From Streptomyces sp. NBC_01460 (lineage in GTDB: Bacteria > Actinomycetota > Actinomycetes > Streptomycetales > Streptomycetaceae), in NCBI RefSeq assembly GCF_036227405.1, contig NZ_CP109473.1, forward strand, positions 4,154,001 to 4,218,000: a stretch of 64,000 nt of DNA. Reading direction: 5' to 3'. Shown piece after piece: positions 16,014 to 23,594 of the stretch. The translations under genes and the position numbers were made by a program. The notes beneath the pieces are model-generated. The model worked only from the letters and a program-made list of their open reading frames with translations. It made no database searches and was not told the DNA's origin. Numbering within the stretch: the stretch's first letter is position 1; every line of letters starts with the position of its first letter.

Positions 16014-17402
16014 CTACAGCGTGCGCAACAACACCGCCGGTTGCTCCACACAGTCCGCGACGTAGCGCAGGAAACCGCCCGCTGTGCCGCCGTCGCAGAC
16101 CCGGTGATCGAAGGTGAGGGAGAGCTGCACGACCTGGCGGATAGCCAGCTCGCCCTCGTGCACCCAGGGTTTGGGCACGATACGGCCGACGCCGAGCATG
16201 GCCGCCTCGGGGTGGTTGATGATGGGCGTCGAACCATCGACGCCGAACACCCCGTAGTTGTTCAGGGTGAACGTCCCTCCGGTGAGCTGCGCCGGGGTCA
16301 GCTTCCCCTCACGGGCCGCCTCGGTCAGCCGGCCGATCTCCGCACCGATCGACTCGGCGTTCTGTGTGTGCGCGTCCCTCACCACCGGAACGACCAGACC
16401 ACGCTCCGTCTGGGCGGCGAAGCCGAGATGGACCCCGGACAGCCGCACGATCTCCCTGGCGTCCGTGTCCACCGTCGAGTTGAGCTCGGGGAAGCGTGCC
16501 AGCGCCGCGACACAGATGCGGGCCAGCAGAGCGAGCACCGACACCTTGGGCCCGGCGGCGGAGCCACCGGCAGCGTTCATGGCGGCCCGGGCGGCCATCA
16601 GCGCGGTGGCATCGGCGTCGACCCAGCACGTGGCGTCGGGAATCTCCCGCCGACTCCGGGACAGCTTCTCGGCGACCGCGCCCCGGACTCCGCGCAGCGC
16701 GACGCGCTCATCCGGTGCCTCCGGCCCCGGGCGGGCCATCGGAGCCGCATCGGCGGTGCGGTCCTCGTCCGCCGTCCTGATCGCGGACTCCACGTCCGTA
16801 CGCAGGATCAGCCCGTCGCGGCCCGTGCCGGCGACCTGCCGGAGATCGAGCCCGTGCTGCCGCGCCAGCTTGCGGACCAAGGGGGAGACGACGGCGACAG
16901 GACCGTGCTCATCCGGCGGGACCGTAACCGACGCCGGGCCCGCGGGCGTCGGTGTGACAGGGGCCGCGCCCTCGGGCGTCGGTGTGACGGGAGCTGCGGG
17001 CGTCGGTGCGACGGGAGCCGGAGCGGGGCTGATCCTGCGCCTCCGCGCCGCCGGTGCCGCCGTTCCGTAACCGACCAGCACATTGCCCGACGCCCCGCTC
17101 TCGGCACCGCCGCCGCCGGGCTCACCGGAGACGCCGGACCCCGGCGCCGGTTCCACCGAACCGACCGCCACCGTCAGCAGCGGTGCGCCGACCGGGAGCT
17201 CCGCCCCCTCCTCGCCGAATCGCGCCGTGACCACACCCCCGTACGGGCAGGGGACCTCCACCATGGCCTTCGCCGTCTCGACCTCGACGACCGGCTGGTC
17301 GATGGCGACGACGTCGCCGACCTCCACCAGCCAGCGCACGATCTCGGCCTCGGTCAGGCCTTCGCCCAGGTCGGGCAGCTTGAATTCGAGCACCTGCGCC
17401 AT
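16014..17402 (-). CDS. bkdC: Branched-chain 2-oxoacid dehydrogenase E2 (dihydrolipoyl acyltransferase)
   Basis: A 462-residue E2 component. Residues 1-80 are one lipoyl domain with the lipoylated lysine in VETAKAMVEV (K45). A Pro/Ala/Thr-rich linker with VTPTPEGAAP-like repeats follows, then the E1/E3-binding domain (SPLVRKLARQHGLDLRQVAG) and the catalytic acyltransferase domain ending in FDHRVCDGG (active His about 433). It moves the branched acyl group from E1 to CoA. Products (isobutyryl-, isovaleryl- and 2-methylbutyryl-CoA) prime branched fatty acids and polyketides in streptomycetes. Its ATG shares a base with the bkdB stop (TGATG). Confidence 0.93.
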   Translation of the reverse strand: MAQVLEFKLPDLGEGLTEAEIVRWLVEVGDVVAIDQPVVEVETAKAMVEVPCPYGGVVTARFGEEGAELPVGAPLLTVAVGSVEPAPGSGVSGEPGGGGAESGASGNVLVGYGTAAPAARRRRISPAPAPVAPTPAAPVTPTPEGAAPVTPTPAGPASVTVPPDEHGPVAVVSPLVRKLARQHGLDLRQVAGTGRDGLILRTDVESAIRTADEDRTADAAPMARPGPEAPDERVALRGVRGAVAEKLSRSRREIPDATCWVDADATALMAARAAMNAAGGSAAGPKVSVLALLARICVAALARFPELNSTVDTDAREIVRLSGVHLGFAAQTERGLVVPVVRDAHTQNAESIGAEIGRLTEAAREGKLTPAQLTGGTFTLNNYGVFGVDGSTPIINHPEAAMLGVGRIVPKPWVHEGELAIRQVVQLSLTFDHRVCDGGTAGGFLRYVADCVEQPAVLLRTL

Positions 17403-18433
17403 CAGCTCTCGGCCTCCCACTGAAGACGGGCGACCGCGTCGAGGACCCGGTCCACGCCCGGCAGATGGTGCCGCTCCTGCATCGGCGGCGGATAAGGGAT
17501 GTCGAACCCCGCGACGCGCAGCACCGGCGCCTCCAGGTGGTGGAAGCACCGCTCGGTGACCCGAGCCGCGATCTCCCCGCCAGGGCCGCCGAAGCCGGAC
17601 GACTCGTGGACGACGACCGCACGGCCCGTGCGCCGGACGGACGCGGCGACGGTCTCGTCGTCGAAGGGGACCAGCGACCGCAGGTCGACCACCTCGAGGT
17701 CCCATCCCTCGGCGGTGGCCGCCTCGGCCGCCTCCAGACACACGGGGAGGGACGGCCCGTAGGTGATCAGGGTCGCGCTGCGCCCGGGGCGCCGGACGAC
17801 AGCCCGCCCGATCGGCTCCACCGGTGCCGGCGCGTCCGGCGACCAGTCGGCCTTGGACCAGTAGAGCCTCTTCGGTTCCAGGAAGACCACCGGATCGTCG
17901 GAGGCGATCGACTCCCTCAGCAGCCCGTACGCGTCCTCGACCGTGGCCGGCATGACGACGTGCAGGCCGGGGGTGGCCATGTAGTACGCCTCGGACGAGT
18001 CGCTATGGTGCTCGACGCCCCCGATCCCTCCGCCGTACGGCACCCGCACCGTGATCGGCAGGGGCATGGCGCCCGCCGTACGGTTCCGCATCTTGGCCAC
18101 ATGGCTGATCAACTGCTCGAACGCCGGATACGCGAAGGCGTCGAACTGCATCTCCACCACGGGCCGCAGCCCGTACATCGCCATGCCCACGGCCGCGCCG
18201 AGGATTCCCGCCTCTGCCAGCGGGGTGTCCGTGCAGCGGTCGTCGCCGAACTCCTTGGCCAAGCCGTCGGTGACACGGAAGACGCCTCCGAGCGTGCCCA
18301 CGTCCTCCCCGAGGACGTGCACCGTCGGATCGGCCGCCATCGAGTCGCGCAGCGCCCGCCCGAGCGCCTGCGCCATGGTGGCCGGTCTGGCCCTGCCGGT
18401 TCGTACCCCGGCCGTCGCTGCAGCGGTGCTCAT
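17402..18433 (-). CDS. bkdB: Branched-chain 2-oxoacid dehydrogenase E1 beta subunit
   Basis: A 343-residue transketolase-like subunit. Characteristic stretches are LGEDVGTLGGVFRVTDGL, DTPLAEAGILGAAVGMA, MQFDAFAYPAFEQLISHVAK and VRVPYGGGIGGVEHHSDSSEA, all typical of 2-oxoisovalerate dehydrogenase beta subunits. Together with E1 alpha it forms the thiamine-diphosphate heterotetramer that decarboxylates the keto acids of Val, Leu and Ile. The start ATG 18433 overlaps the bkdA stop by four bases. Confidence 0.94.
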   Translation of the reverse strand: MSTAAATAGVRTGRARPATMAQALGRALRDSMAADPTVHVLGEDVGTLGGVFRVTDGLAKEFGDDRCTDTPLAEAGILGAAVGMAMYGLRPVVEMQFDAFAYPAFEQLISHVAKMRNRTAGAMPLPITVRVPYGGGIGGVEHHSDSSEAYYMATPGLHVVMPATVEDAYGLLRESIASDDPVVFLEPKRLYWSKADWSPDAPAPVEPIGRAVVRRPGRSATLITYGPSLPVCLEAAEAATAEGWDLEVVDLRSLVPFDDETVAASVRRTGRAVVVHESSGFGGPGGEIAARVTERCFHHLEAPVLRVAGFDIPYPPPMQERHHLPGVDRVLDAVARLQWEAES

Positions 18434-19581
18434 CGCCCCTCCTCCGCGCCGCTCTCCTGCTCGGCCTCCAGCTCGCCGCGCAGCCGTGCAGCCTGCTCCC
18501 GCAGCTGGCCGGTCTGCTCCTCGTAGACGTGGGCGAAGAGATCCATCGGGTCGAGCACCGGATCCGCGTTCATCTGCTCGCGCAGGCCCTCGGCCATCCG
18601 CTCCGCCGCCTCCCGCACGGTCCCGATGCCGTCCTCGTCCAGCAGCCCGCGCCCGGTCAGCTCCCGTTCCAGCAGCCGGATCGGATCGTGCGCACGCCAC
18701 GCCTCCACGTCGCCGTCGCCGCGGTAGCGGGTGGCGTCGTCGGCGTTCGTATGGGCTTCCATGCGGTACGTGACCGCCTCCACCAGCGTCGGCCCCTCGC
18801 CGCGCCTGGCCCGTGCCACCGCCTCGCTCAGCACCTGGTGCACCGCTGCCGCGTCGTTGCCGTCGACCAGCCGCCCCGGCATCCCGTAGCCCACGGCCTT
18901 GTGGGCGAGGGACGGCGCCGCGGTCTGCTTCGCCAGCGGCACGGAGATCGCGAAGCCGTTGTTCTGCACGAGGAAGACGACCGGGGCCCGCCAGACGGCC
19001 GCGAAATTCAGCGCCTCGTGGAAATCCCCCTCGCTCGTCCCTCCGTCGCCGACCATCGCGAGCGCCACCACGTCGTCGCCCTTGAGGCGCGCCGCGTGCG
19101 CCAATCCGACCGCGTGCGGCAACTGGGTCGCCAGCGGGGTGCAGAGCGGCGCGATCCGGTGTTCACGCGGGTCGTATCCGGTGTGCCGGTCCCCGCGCAG
19201 CAGGGTCAGCGCCTCGACCGGATCCAGGCCGCGCGCGACGGCGGCGAGGGTGTCGCGATAGCTGGGGAAGAGCCAGTCACGGTCCTCCAGCACCAGCGCC
19301 GCCGCGATCTCACAGGCCTCCTGGCCGGTGCTCGACGGGTACACGGCGAGCCTGCCCTGCTTGGTCAGTGCGGTGGCCTGGGCGTTGTACCGGCGCCCGC
19401 GCACCAGCTCGGCGTAGAGCCTCAGCAGCAGCTCGGGATCGACGCCGGCCGCGGCGTCCGTACCGAGCACGCGGAACGGCTCGGGGTCCGGGAGCAGCGG
19501 CGCGGGGTCGGTGAGCGGCTTCCAGGCCGGGGGCGGCGTGGGCCGGTAGGCGGCAGCGCCGGGCAGCTCCTGGACCGTCAT
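18430..19581 (-). CDS. bkdA: Branched-chain 2-oxoacid dehydrogenase E1 alpha subunit
   Basis: A 383-residue E1 alpha. The thiamine-diphosphate motif is MVGDGGTSEGDFHEAL to VFLVQNN, and RRYNAQATALTKQGRLAVYPSS near the N-terminus is the usual BCKDH entry. The phosphorylation-loop region YRMEAHTNADDATRYR is present as in bacterial enzymes. ATG 19581 is chosen because AGGAGG lies eight bases upstream; GTG 19590 is too close. First gene of the leftward bkdABC operon. A PaaR-like palindrome stands in its promoter, between TTGCCC and TAGGTG boxes, and a divergent Lrp gene follows. Confidence 0.94.
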   Translation of the reverse strand: MTVQELPGAAAYRPTPPPAWKPLTDPAPLLPDPEPFRVLGTDAAAGVDPELLLRLYAELVRGRRYNAQATALTKQGRLAVYPSSTGQEACEIAAALVLEDRDWLFPSYRDTLAAVARGLDPVEALTLLRGDRHTGYDPREHRIAPLCTPLATQLPHAVGLAHAARLKGDDVVALAMVGDGGTSEGDFHEALNFAAVWRAPVVFLVQNNGFAISVPLAKQTAAPSLAHKAVGYGMPGRLVDGNDAAAVHQVLSEAVARARRGEGPTLVEAVTYRMEAHTNADDATRYRGDGDVEAWRAHDPIRLLERELTGRGLLDEDGIGTVREAAERMAEGLREQMNADPVLDPMDLFAHVYEEQTGQLREQAARLRGELEAEQESGAEEGR

Positions 19582-19659
19582 GACAAGCACCTCCTGGCAT
19601 CGGGGTATCTGCAGGAATGTCGGGGTGTGAGCAGAGCGTGGGTGTGTCCTGCCTCACCT

Positions 19660-19673
19660 ACCGATTGTTCGGT
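19660..19673. promoter_or_regulatory. TetR-type operator before bkdA (variant of the paa site)
   Basis: ACCGATTGTTCGGT is identical in 13 of 14 bases to the paaN operator ACCGATCGTTCGGT (20959). On the bkdA strand it lies between TTGCCC and TAGGTG, 18 bases apart, so binding would compete with RNA polymerase. The match is direct; regulation is inferred. Confidence 0.55.
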
Positions 19674-19707
19674 CGCGGGGGCAATTTGGCTACAGGCACC
19701 TCCAGCC

Positions 19708-19756
19708 TGTGGACAAACGGTTCTCCACAGCCTGGGATAGGGGCAGGTCGTCCACA
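19708..19756. promoter_or_regulatory. DnaA-box group between bkdA and the Lrp gene
   Basis: TGTGGACAA (19708-19716) is a perfect streptomycete DnaA box in reverse. TTCTCCACA (19721-19729) and TCGTCCACA (19748-19756) are one-mismatch boxes in forward orientation. All lie within 49 bases in the leader of the Lrp-type gene. Confidence 0.5.
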
Positions 19757-19774
19757 ACAGGGAGGCGCGGGCAG

Positions 19775-20296
19775 ATGGCAGCTGAACGAATGGCCGACAG
19801 AGCCGGGGACCCGGGCCGCCTGCCGCCCGCGCGGCCCCTGGACTCCACGGACCGAGCCATCCTGCGCATCCTCCAGACGGACGGCCGCGCCTCGATACGG
19901 GCCGTCGCCGAACGTGTCCACGTCTCGCGGGCCAACGCGTACGCCCGCATCAACAGGCTCGTCGAGGACGGGGTGATCCGGGGTTTCAGTGCACGCGTGA
20001 ACCACGAGCGCGCCGGGGAGGGCGCCTCCGCCTACATCACGCTCAAGATCGTCCAGAATTCCTGGCGCACCGTCCGGGAGCAGCTCCAGGCGCTTCCGGG
20101 CGCCACGCACATCGCGCTCGTCAGCGGCGACTTCGACGTCCTGCTGCTGGTGCACACACCGGACAACCAGGCACTGCGCGAACTGGTCCTGACCAGGATC
20201 CAGGCCATACCGGAGGTGCTGTCGACCCGCACCCTGCTGGTGTTCGAGGAGACCGACCTGGGCCCGCGCCCGGACCGTCCGGCCGAGCTGTCCTAG
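19775..20296 (+). CDS. Lrp/AsnC-family transcriptional regulator
   Basis: A 173-residue regulator. The helix-turn-helix is LDSTDRAILRILQTDGRASIRAVAERVHVSRANAYARINRLVEDGVI (about 23-69), followed by the RAM effector domain (VNHERAGEGASAYITLKI to LLVFEETDLG). Lrp proteins of this type sense branched-chain amino acids or their keto acids. It is divergent from bkdABC and so probably controls it, like BkdR in other bacteria. ATG 19775 has GGGAGG upstream. The gene ends 16 bases from the convergent TetR gene. Confidence 0.9.
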   Translation: MAAERMADRAGDPGRLPPARPLDSTDRAILRILQTDGRASIRAVAERVHVSRANAYARINRLVEDGVIRGFSARVNHERAGEGASAYITLKIVQNSWRTVREQLQALPGATHIALVSGDFDVLLLVHTPDNQALRELVLTRIQAIPEVLSTRTLLVFEETDLGPRPDRPAELS

Positions 20297-20312
20297 GGCT
20301 CCCCGTCCGGGG

Positions 20313-20903
20313 TCAGCCGGCCCGCATCCCCTCGAAGGCGAGCTGGACGACCGTGTCGGCGAGCTGCTCCGCCTCGGCGGAGCCTCCCGGTTGCGGCCGA
20401 TACCACTCGACCAGCGAGTTCACCATGCCGAAGAGGAGCCGGGTGGCCAGGCGTATGTCCACGTCGGCCCGCAGATCCCCCTCCGCCACCGCGGCCTGGA
20501 GGAGCTCGGAGACCCGCTGGTCGAACTCGCGCCGCCGCTCCAGGGCCCAGCGCTCCGTCTTCGTGTTGCCGCGTACGCGCAGAAGCAACGTGACGTAGGG
20601 CAACTCCCCCAGGAGCACCTCGACCGTGCGGCGCGTGACGTACTCGACCCGGGCGATCGCCCGCCCCTGTATCGCCCCCGGCTCGTCGAGGATGCCGAAG
20701 AGCCCGTCGAGCGCCCGGCTCACGGCACGCCGCAGGAGCTCCTCCTTGCCCGTCACATGGTGGTAGATGGACGACTTGGAGATGCCCGCCGCCTTGGAGA
20801 GGTGCTCCATGGACGTGCCGTCGTAGCCGCGCTCGTTGAAAACGCGGACGGCAACGGTCAGGAGTGTCTCCGGGGTGTACGTGTCCCGCTTGGCCGTGGT
20901 CAT
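20313..20903 (-). CDS. TetR-family regulator, probably of phenylacetate catabolism (PaaR-like)
   Basis: A 196-residue TetR protein. The DNA-binding part is TPETLLTVAVRVFNERGYDGTSMEHLSKAAGISKSSIYHHVTGKEELLRRAV (about 10-60), with a ligand domain after it. It is divergent from paaN, with a perfect palindrome ACCGATCGTTCGGT between them; the same palindrome stands before paaA. PaaR-type TetR repressors bind phenylacetyl-CoA and recognise an ACCG-N2-CG-N2-CGGT core as I recall. So autoregulation and control of both paa units is likely. The start ATG 20903 precedes TTAKRDTYTPETLL. Confidence 0.85.
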   Translation of the reverse strand: MTTAKRDTYTPETLLTVAVRVFNERGYDGTSMEHLSKAAGISKSSIYHHVTGKEELLRRAVSRALDGLFGILDEPGAIQGRAIARVEYVTRRTVEVLLGELPYVTLLLRVRGNTKTERWALERRREFDQRVSELLQAAVAEGDLRADVDIRLATRLLFGMVNSLVEWYRPQPGGSAEAEQLADTVVQLAFEGMRAG

Positions 20904-20925
20904 GAACGCGATCCTCCCCCATGAG

Positions 20926-20934
20926 TTGTCCACA
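20926..20934 (+). promoter_or_regulatory. Single perfect DnaA box
   Basis: TTGTCCACA, the streptomycete DnaA-box consensus, lies in the tetR-paaN intergenic region, 25 bases from the TetR operator. Confidence 0.45.
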
Positions 20935-20950
20935 GGTCCTTCGGGCCCCC

Positions 20951-20978
20951 TTGTCCCGACCGATCGTTCGGTTACTCT
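20951..20978 (+). promoter_or_regulatory. paaN promoter with embedded TetR operator
   Basis: TTGTCC (20951-20956) and TACTCT (20973-20978) are 16 bases apart. The perfect palindrome ACCGATCGTTCGGT (20959-20972) fills the spacer. A bound repressor would occlude the promoter completely. Confidence 0.7.
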
Positions 20979-21026
20979 AACTCCGTCCGCACATCCCTGC
21001 CCGGCTCGACGAGGAGTTGGTCCGTC

Positions 21027-22727
21027 ATGGCCGCCGAGCTTTCCCCCGAGAAGCTGTCCGAGATCCACCGCCCGACGCTCGACAAGGCCCTCGACGCGAT
21101 CCGCACGCGCGCCTACTGGTCCCCGCACCCCGAGCACCCGAAGGCCTACGGCGACGAAGGTCTCCCCGGCAGCCTCGGCGCGGCCGAGGGCAAGGCCGCG
21201 TTCGACGCCGTGCTCAACACCCGGCTGGATCTCGGCCAGCCCGGCACCGACGGCTGGACCGGCGGAGAGGTGTCGCCGTACGGGCCGGAGCTCGGCGTCG
21301 AGTACCCGCACGCCGATCCGGATGTCCTGCTCCCCGCGATGAGCGCCGCCATGGGCTCCTGGCGGGCTGCGGGCCCCGAGACCAGGGCCCTGGTCTGTCT
21401 GGAGATCCTGGCCCGGATCAGCGCCCGAACGCACGAACTGGCCCACGCCGTGATGCACACCAGCGGGCAGGCCTTCGTCATGGCCTTCCAGGCCGGCGGC
21501 CCGCACGCCCAGGACCGCGGCCTGGAGGCCGTGGCGTACGCGTACGAGGAACAGACACGCACGCCGCGCAGCGCCGACTGGGCGAAGCCGCAGGGCAAGC
21601 GCGACCCGTTGCGGCTCCACAAGTCGTACACGGCGGCCGGGCGCGGCGTCTCCCTGCTGATCGGCTGCAACACCTTCCCCACGTGGAACGGCTACCCGGG
21701 CCTCTTCGCCTCCCTGGCCACCGGCAATCCCGTCCTGGTCAAGCCGCACCCGCGGGCGGTCCTGCCGCTGGCACTCACCGTCCAGCTGGCGCGCGAGGCG
21801 CTGTCCGAGGCGGGCTTCGACCCGAATCTCGTCGCACTGGCGGCCGAGCGGCCGGGCGAGGGCATCGCCAAGACCTTGGCGGTGCGGCCCGAAATCAAGA
21901 TCATCGACTACACGGGGTCCACCGCCTTCGGCGACTGGCTGGAGACCAACGCCCGGCAGGCCCAGGTCTACACGGAGAAGGCCGGCGTCAACACGATCGT
22001 CCTCGACTCCACCGACGACTACCGGGGCATGCTCTCCAACCTGGCCTTCTCGCTCTCCCTCTACAGCGGCCAGATGTGCACCACCCCGCAGAACCTGCTC
22101 ATCCCACGGGACGGCATCCGGACCGACGCGGGCGCCAAGTCCTACGAGGAGGTGGTGGCGGACATCGCCGGAGCGGTGACCGGGCTCCTCGGCGACGACG
22201 CCCGGGCCAACGGACTGCTCGGCGCCCTGGTGAACGGTGATGTGAGGGCCCGGCTGGAAGGGGCGTCCTCCCTGGGCGACGTCGCGCTCGCCTCGCGTCC
22301 GGTCGTCAACCCCGACTTCCCCGACGCCGTGGTCCGCACCCCGGTGCTCGTGAAACTCGACGGCACCAAGCCCGACGAGGGGGCGGCCTACCTGTCGGAG
22401 TGCTTCGGTCCGGTCTCGTTCGCCGTCGCCGTCGACTCCACCGGGGACGCCCTGGATCTGCTGCGCCGCACGATCCGCGAGAAGGGGGCGATGACCGTAG
22501 GCGCGTACACCACCAATCCCGAGGTGGAGCGGGCGGTGGAAGACGTCTGTTTCGACGAATCCGCTCAGCTCTCGCTGAATCTCACCGGCGGCGTGTACGT
22601 CAACCAGACGGCGGCCTTCTCCGACTTCCACGGCTCGGGGGGCAACCCGGCGGCCAACGCGGCGCTCTGCGACGGAGCCTTCGTGTCCAACCGCTTCCGG
22701 ATCGTGGAGGTCCGCCGCCAGGCCTGA
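21027..22727 (+). CDS. paaN: Phenylacetate degradation protein PaaN (aldehyde dehydrogenase-like)
   Basis: A 566-residue protein of the PaaN branch of the aldehyde dehydrogenase superfamily. Motifs include GVSLLIGCNTFPTWNGYPGLF and GNPVLVKPHPRAVLPLA (NAD(P) binding), KIIDYTGSTAFGDWLETNA and the catalytic-Cys region SLYSGQMCTTPQNLLIP. In the pathway it acts on the ring-opened oxepin-CoA semialdehyde; actinobacteria use PaaN where proteobacteria have the PaaZ fusion, whose hydratase half is absent here. It is divergent from the TetR gene, and its promoter overlaps the operator. A GGAG ribosome site precedes ATG 21027. Confidence 0.9.
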   Translation: MAAELSPEKLSEIHRPTLDKALDAIRTRAYWSPHPEHPKAYGDEGLPGSLGAAEGKAAFDAVLNTRLDLGQPGTDGWTGGEVSPYGPELGVEYPHADPDVLLPAMSAAMGSWRAAGPETRALVCLEILARISARTHELAHAVMHTSGQAFVMAFQAGGPHAQDRGLEAVAYAYEEQTRTPRSADWAKPQGKRDPLRLHKSYTAAGRGVSLLIGCNTFPTWNGYPGLFASLATGNPVLVKPHPRAVLPLALTVQLAREALSEAGFDPNLVALAAERPGEGIAKTLAVRPEIKIIDYTGSTAFGDWLETNARQAQVYTEKAGVNTIVLDSTDDYRGMLSNLAFSLSLYSGQMCTTPQNLLIPRDGIRTDAGAKSYEEVVADIAGAVTGLLGDDARANGLLGALVNGDVRARLEGASSLGDVALASRPVVNPDFPDAVVRTPVLVKLDGTKPDEGAAYLSECFGPVSFAVAVDSTGDALDLLRRTIREKGAMTVGAYTTNPEVERAVEDVCFDESAQLSLNLTGGVYVNQTAAFSDFHGSGGNPAANAALCDGAFVSNRFRIVEVRRQA

Positions 22728-22752
22728 GCGAGCACCTGGCCGACGGCCTCCC

Positions 22753-22796
22753 GGGCGTGACCGGTGGAGCGGGCATCCGCTCCACCGGTCACGCCC
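22753..22796. terminator. Terminator hairpin after paaN with a perfect 20-bp stem
   Basis: GGGCGTGACCGGTGGAGCGG (22753-22772) pairs fully with 22777-22796 over the loop GCAT. No U-tract follows. It separates the convergent paaN and trmH-type genes. The right arm is the first unit of the 18-bp repeats that follow, so the terminator may have grown out of that array. Confidence 0.8.
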
Positions 22797-22869
22797 ACCC
22801 CACCGGTCACGCCCGCTCCACCGGTCGCATCCGCTCCGTCGGTCACGCCCGCTTCACATGTCACGCGTC
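22780..22869. repeat. 18-bp tandem repeats between paaN and the SpoU gene
   Basis: Five consecutive 18-base units of type CTCCACCGGTCACGCCCN (starts 22780, 22798, 22816, 22834, 22852). The last unit is degenerate and includes the stop codon and final codons of the methyltransferase gene. Same period as the moeA repeats but different sequence. Confidence 0.85.
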
Positions 22870-23571
22870 GAGCGGTTCCGGGATGTCCGCGTACCTCTGC
22901 ACCCAGGCATGCATGGCGATGGCGGCCGCCGCGCCGGCATTGATCGACCGCGTCGAGCCGAACTGCGCGATCGAGCACACCATGGAGGCGTGCTCGCGCG
23001 CCTCCTCGGTCAGCCCCGGGCCCTCCTGCCCGAACAGCAGCACGCACCGGCGCGGCAGGACCGTCCGCTCCAACGGCACGGCCCCGGGCAGATTGTCGAT
23101 CCCGATGATCGGCAGCCCCTCGTCCGCCGCCCATGCCGTCAGGTCCGCCGTGTCCGGGTGGTGCCGCACGTGCTGGTAGCGGTCGGTGACCATCGCGCCC
23201 CGCCGGTTCCAGCGCCGCCGCCCCACGATGTGGATCTCCTTCGCGAGGAAGGCGTTGGCGGTGCGTACCACCGAGCCGATGTTGAAGTCGTGGCCCCAGT
23301 TCTCCACCGCCACATGGAAATCGTGCCGCCGCAGGTCGAGATCGGCGACGATCGCCTCCCTCGTCCAGTAGCGATAGGCGTCGCCCACATTGCGCCGGTC
23401 CCCGTCGGCGAGCAGCTCGGGGTCGTAGCGCTCCCCCTCGGGCCAGGGCAGCGGGTGCGGCCCGACACCGATCACGGCACCGAACCCGTCGTCGTACTGG
23501 ATCGGTTCCGCGGACGGATCGGGCGCCGCTGCCGCCCGGGGCTCTTCTGTACTGCCGGTCTCGCTGGTCAC
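22861..23571 (-). CDS. SpoU/TrmH-family RNA ribose methyltransferase
   Basis: A 236-residue SPOUT enzyme. The catalytic motifs are in order: NIGSVVRTANAFLAKEIHIVG (motif 1, with the conserved NxGxxxR arginine), CVLLFGQEGPGLTEEAREH (motif 2) and IAQFGSTRSINAGAAAAIAMH (motif 3, SLNVxxAxxI-like). It transfers methyl from S-adenosylmethionine to a ribose 2'-OH of tRNA or rRNA; the target cannot be assigned. The short N-terminal part before the fold is variable. GTG 23571 overlaps the stop of the HTTM gene (GTGA) and also lies 7 bases after a TACGCT -10-like box, so it may have its own leaderless promoter. Confidence 0.88.
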   Translation of the reverse strand: MTSETGSTEEPRAAAAPDPSAEPIQYDDGFGAVIGVGPHPLPWPEGERYDPELLADGDRRNVGDAYRYWTREAIVADLDLRRHDFHVAVENWGHDFNIGSVVRTANAFLAKEIHIVGRRRWNRRGAMVTDRYQHVRHHPDTADLTAWAADEGLPIIGIDNLPGAVPLERTVLPRRCVLLFGQEGPGLTEEAREHASMVCSIAQFGSTRSINAGAAAAIAMHAWVQRYADIPEPLDA

Positions 23572-23594
23572 CCGACGAGCGTATGGCCACCGCC
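23566..23594 (-). repeat. 29-bp near-identical start-region element, copy 1
   Basis: This 29-base element is 27/29 identical to 31101-31129. Read on the reverse strand it starts GGCGGTGGCCATACGCT and ends CGGGTGACC, where GTG is the start codon of the methyltransferase gene. The TACGCT at fixed distance from GTG looks like the -10 of a leaderless promoter. Confidence 0.7.

Noticed and set aside
13897..16117. Several plus-strand frames across moeA and mobA
   Set aside because: Shadows: their sequences contain no motif, while the reverse strand encodes MoeA and MobA with all active-site motifs.
20313..22631. 772-codon reverse open frame extending the TetR gene through paaN
   Set aside because: Only the last 196 codons form a TetR protein; the rest is antisense to paaN. 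ATG 20903 is the credible start.
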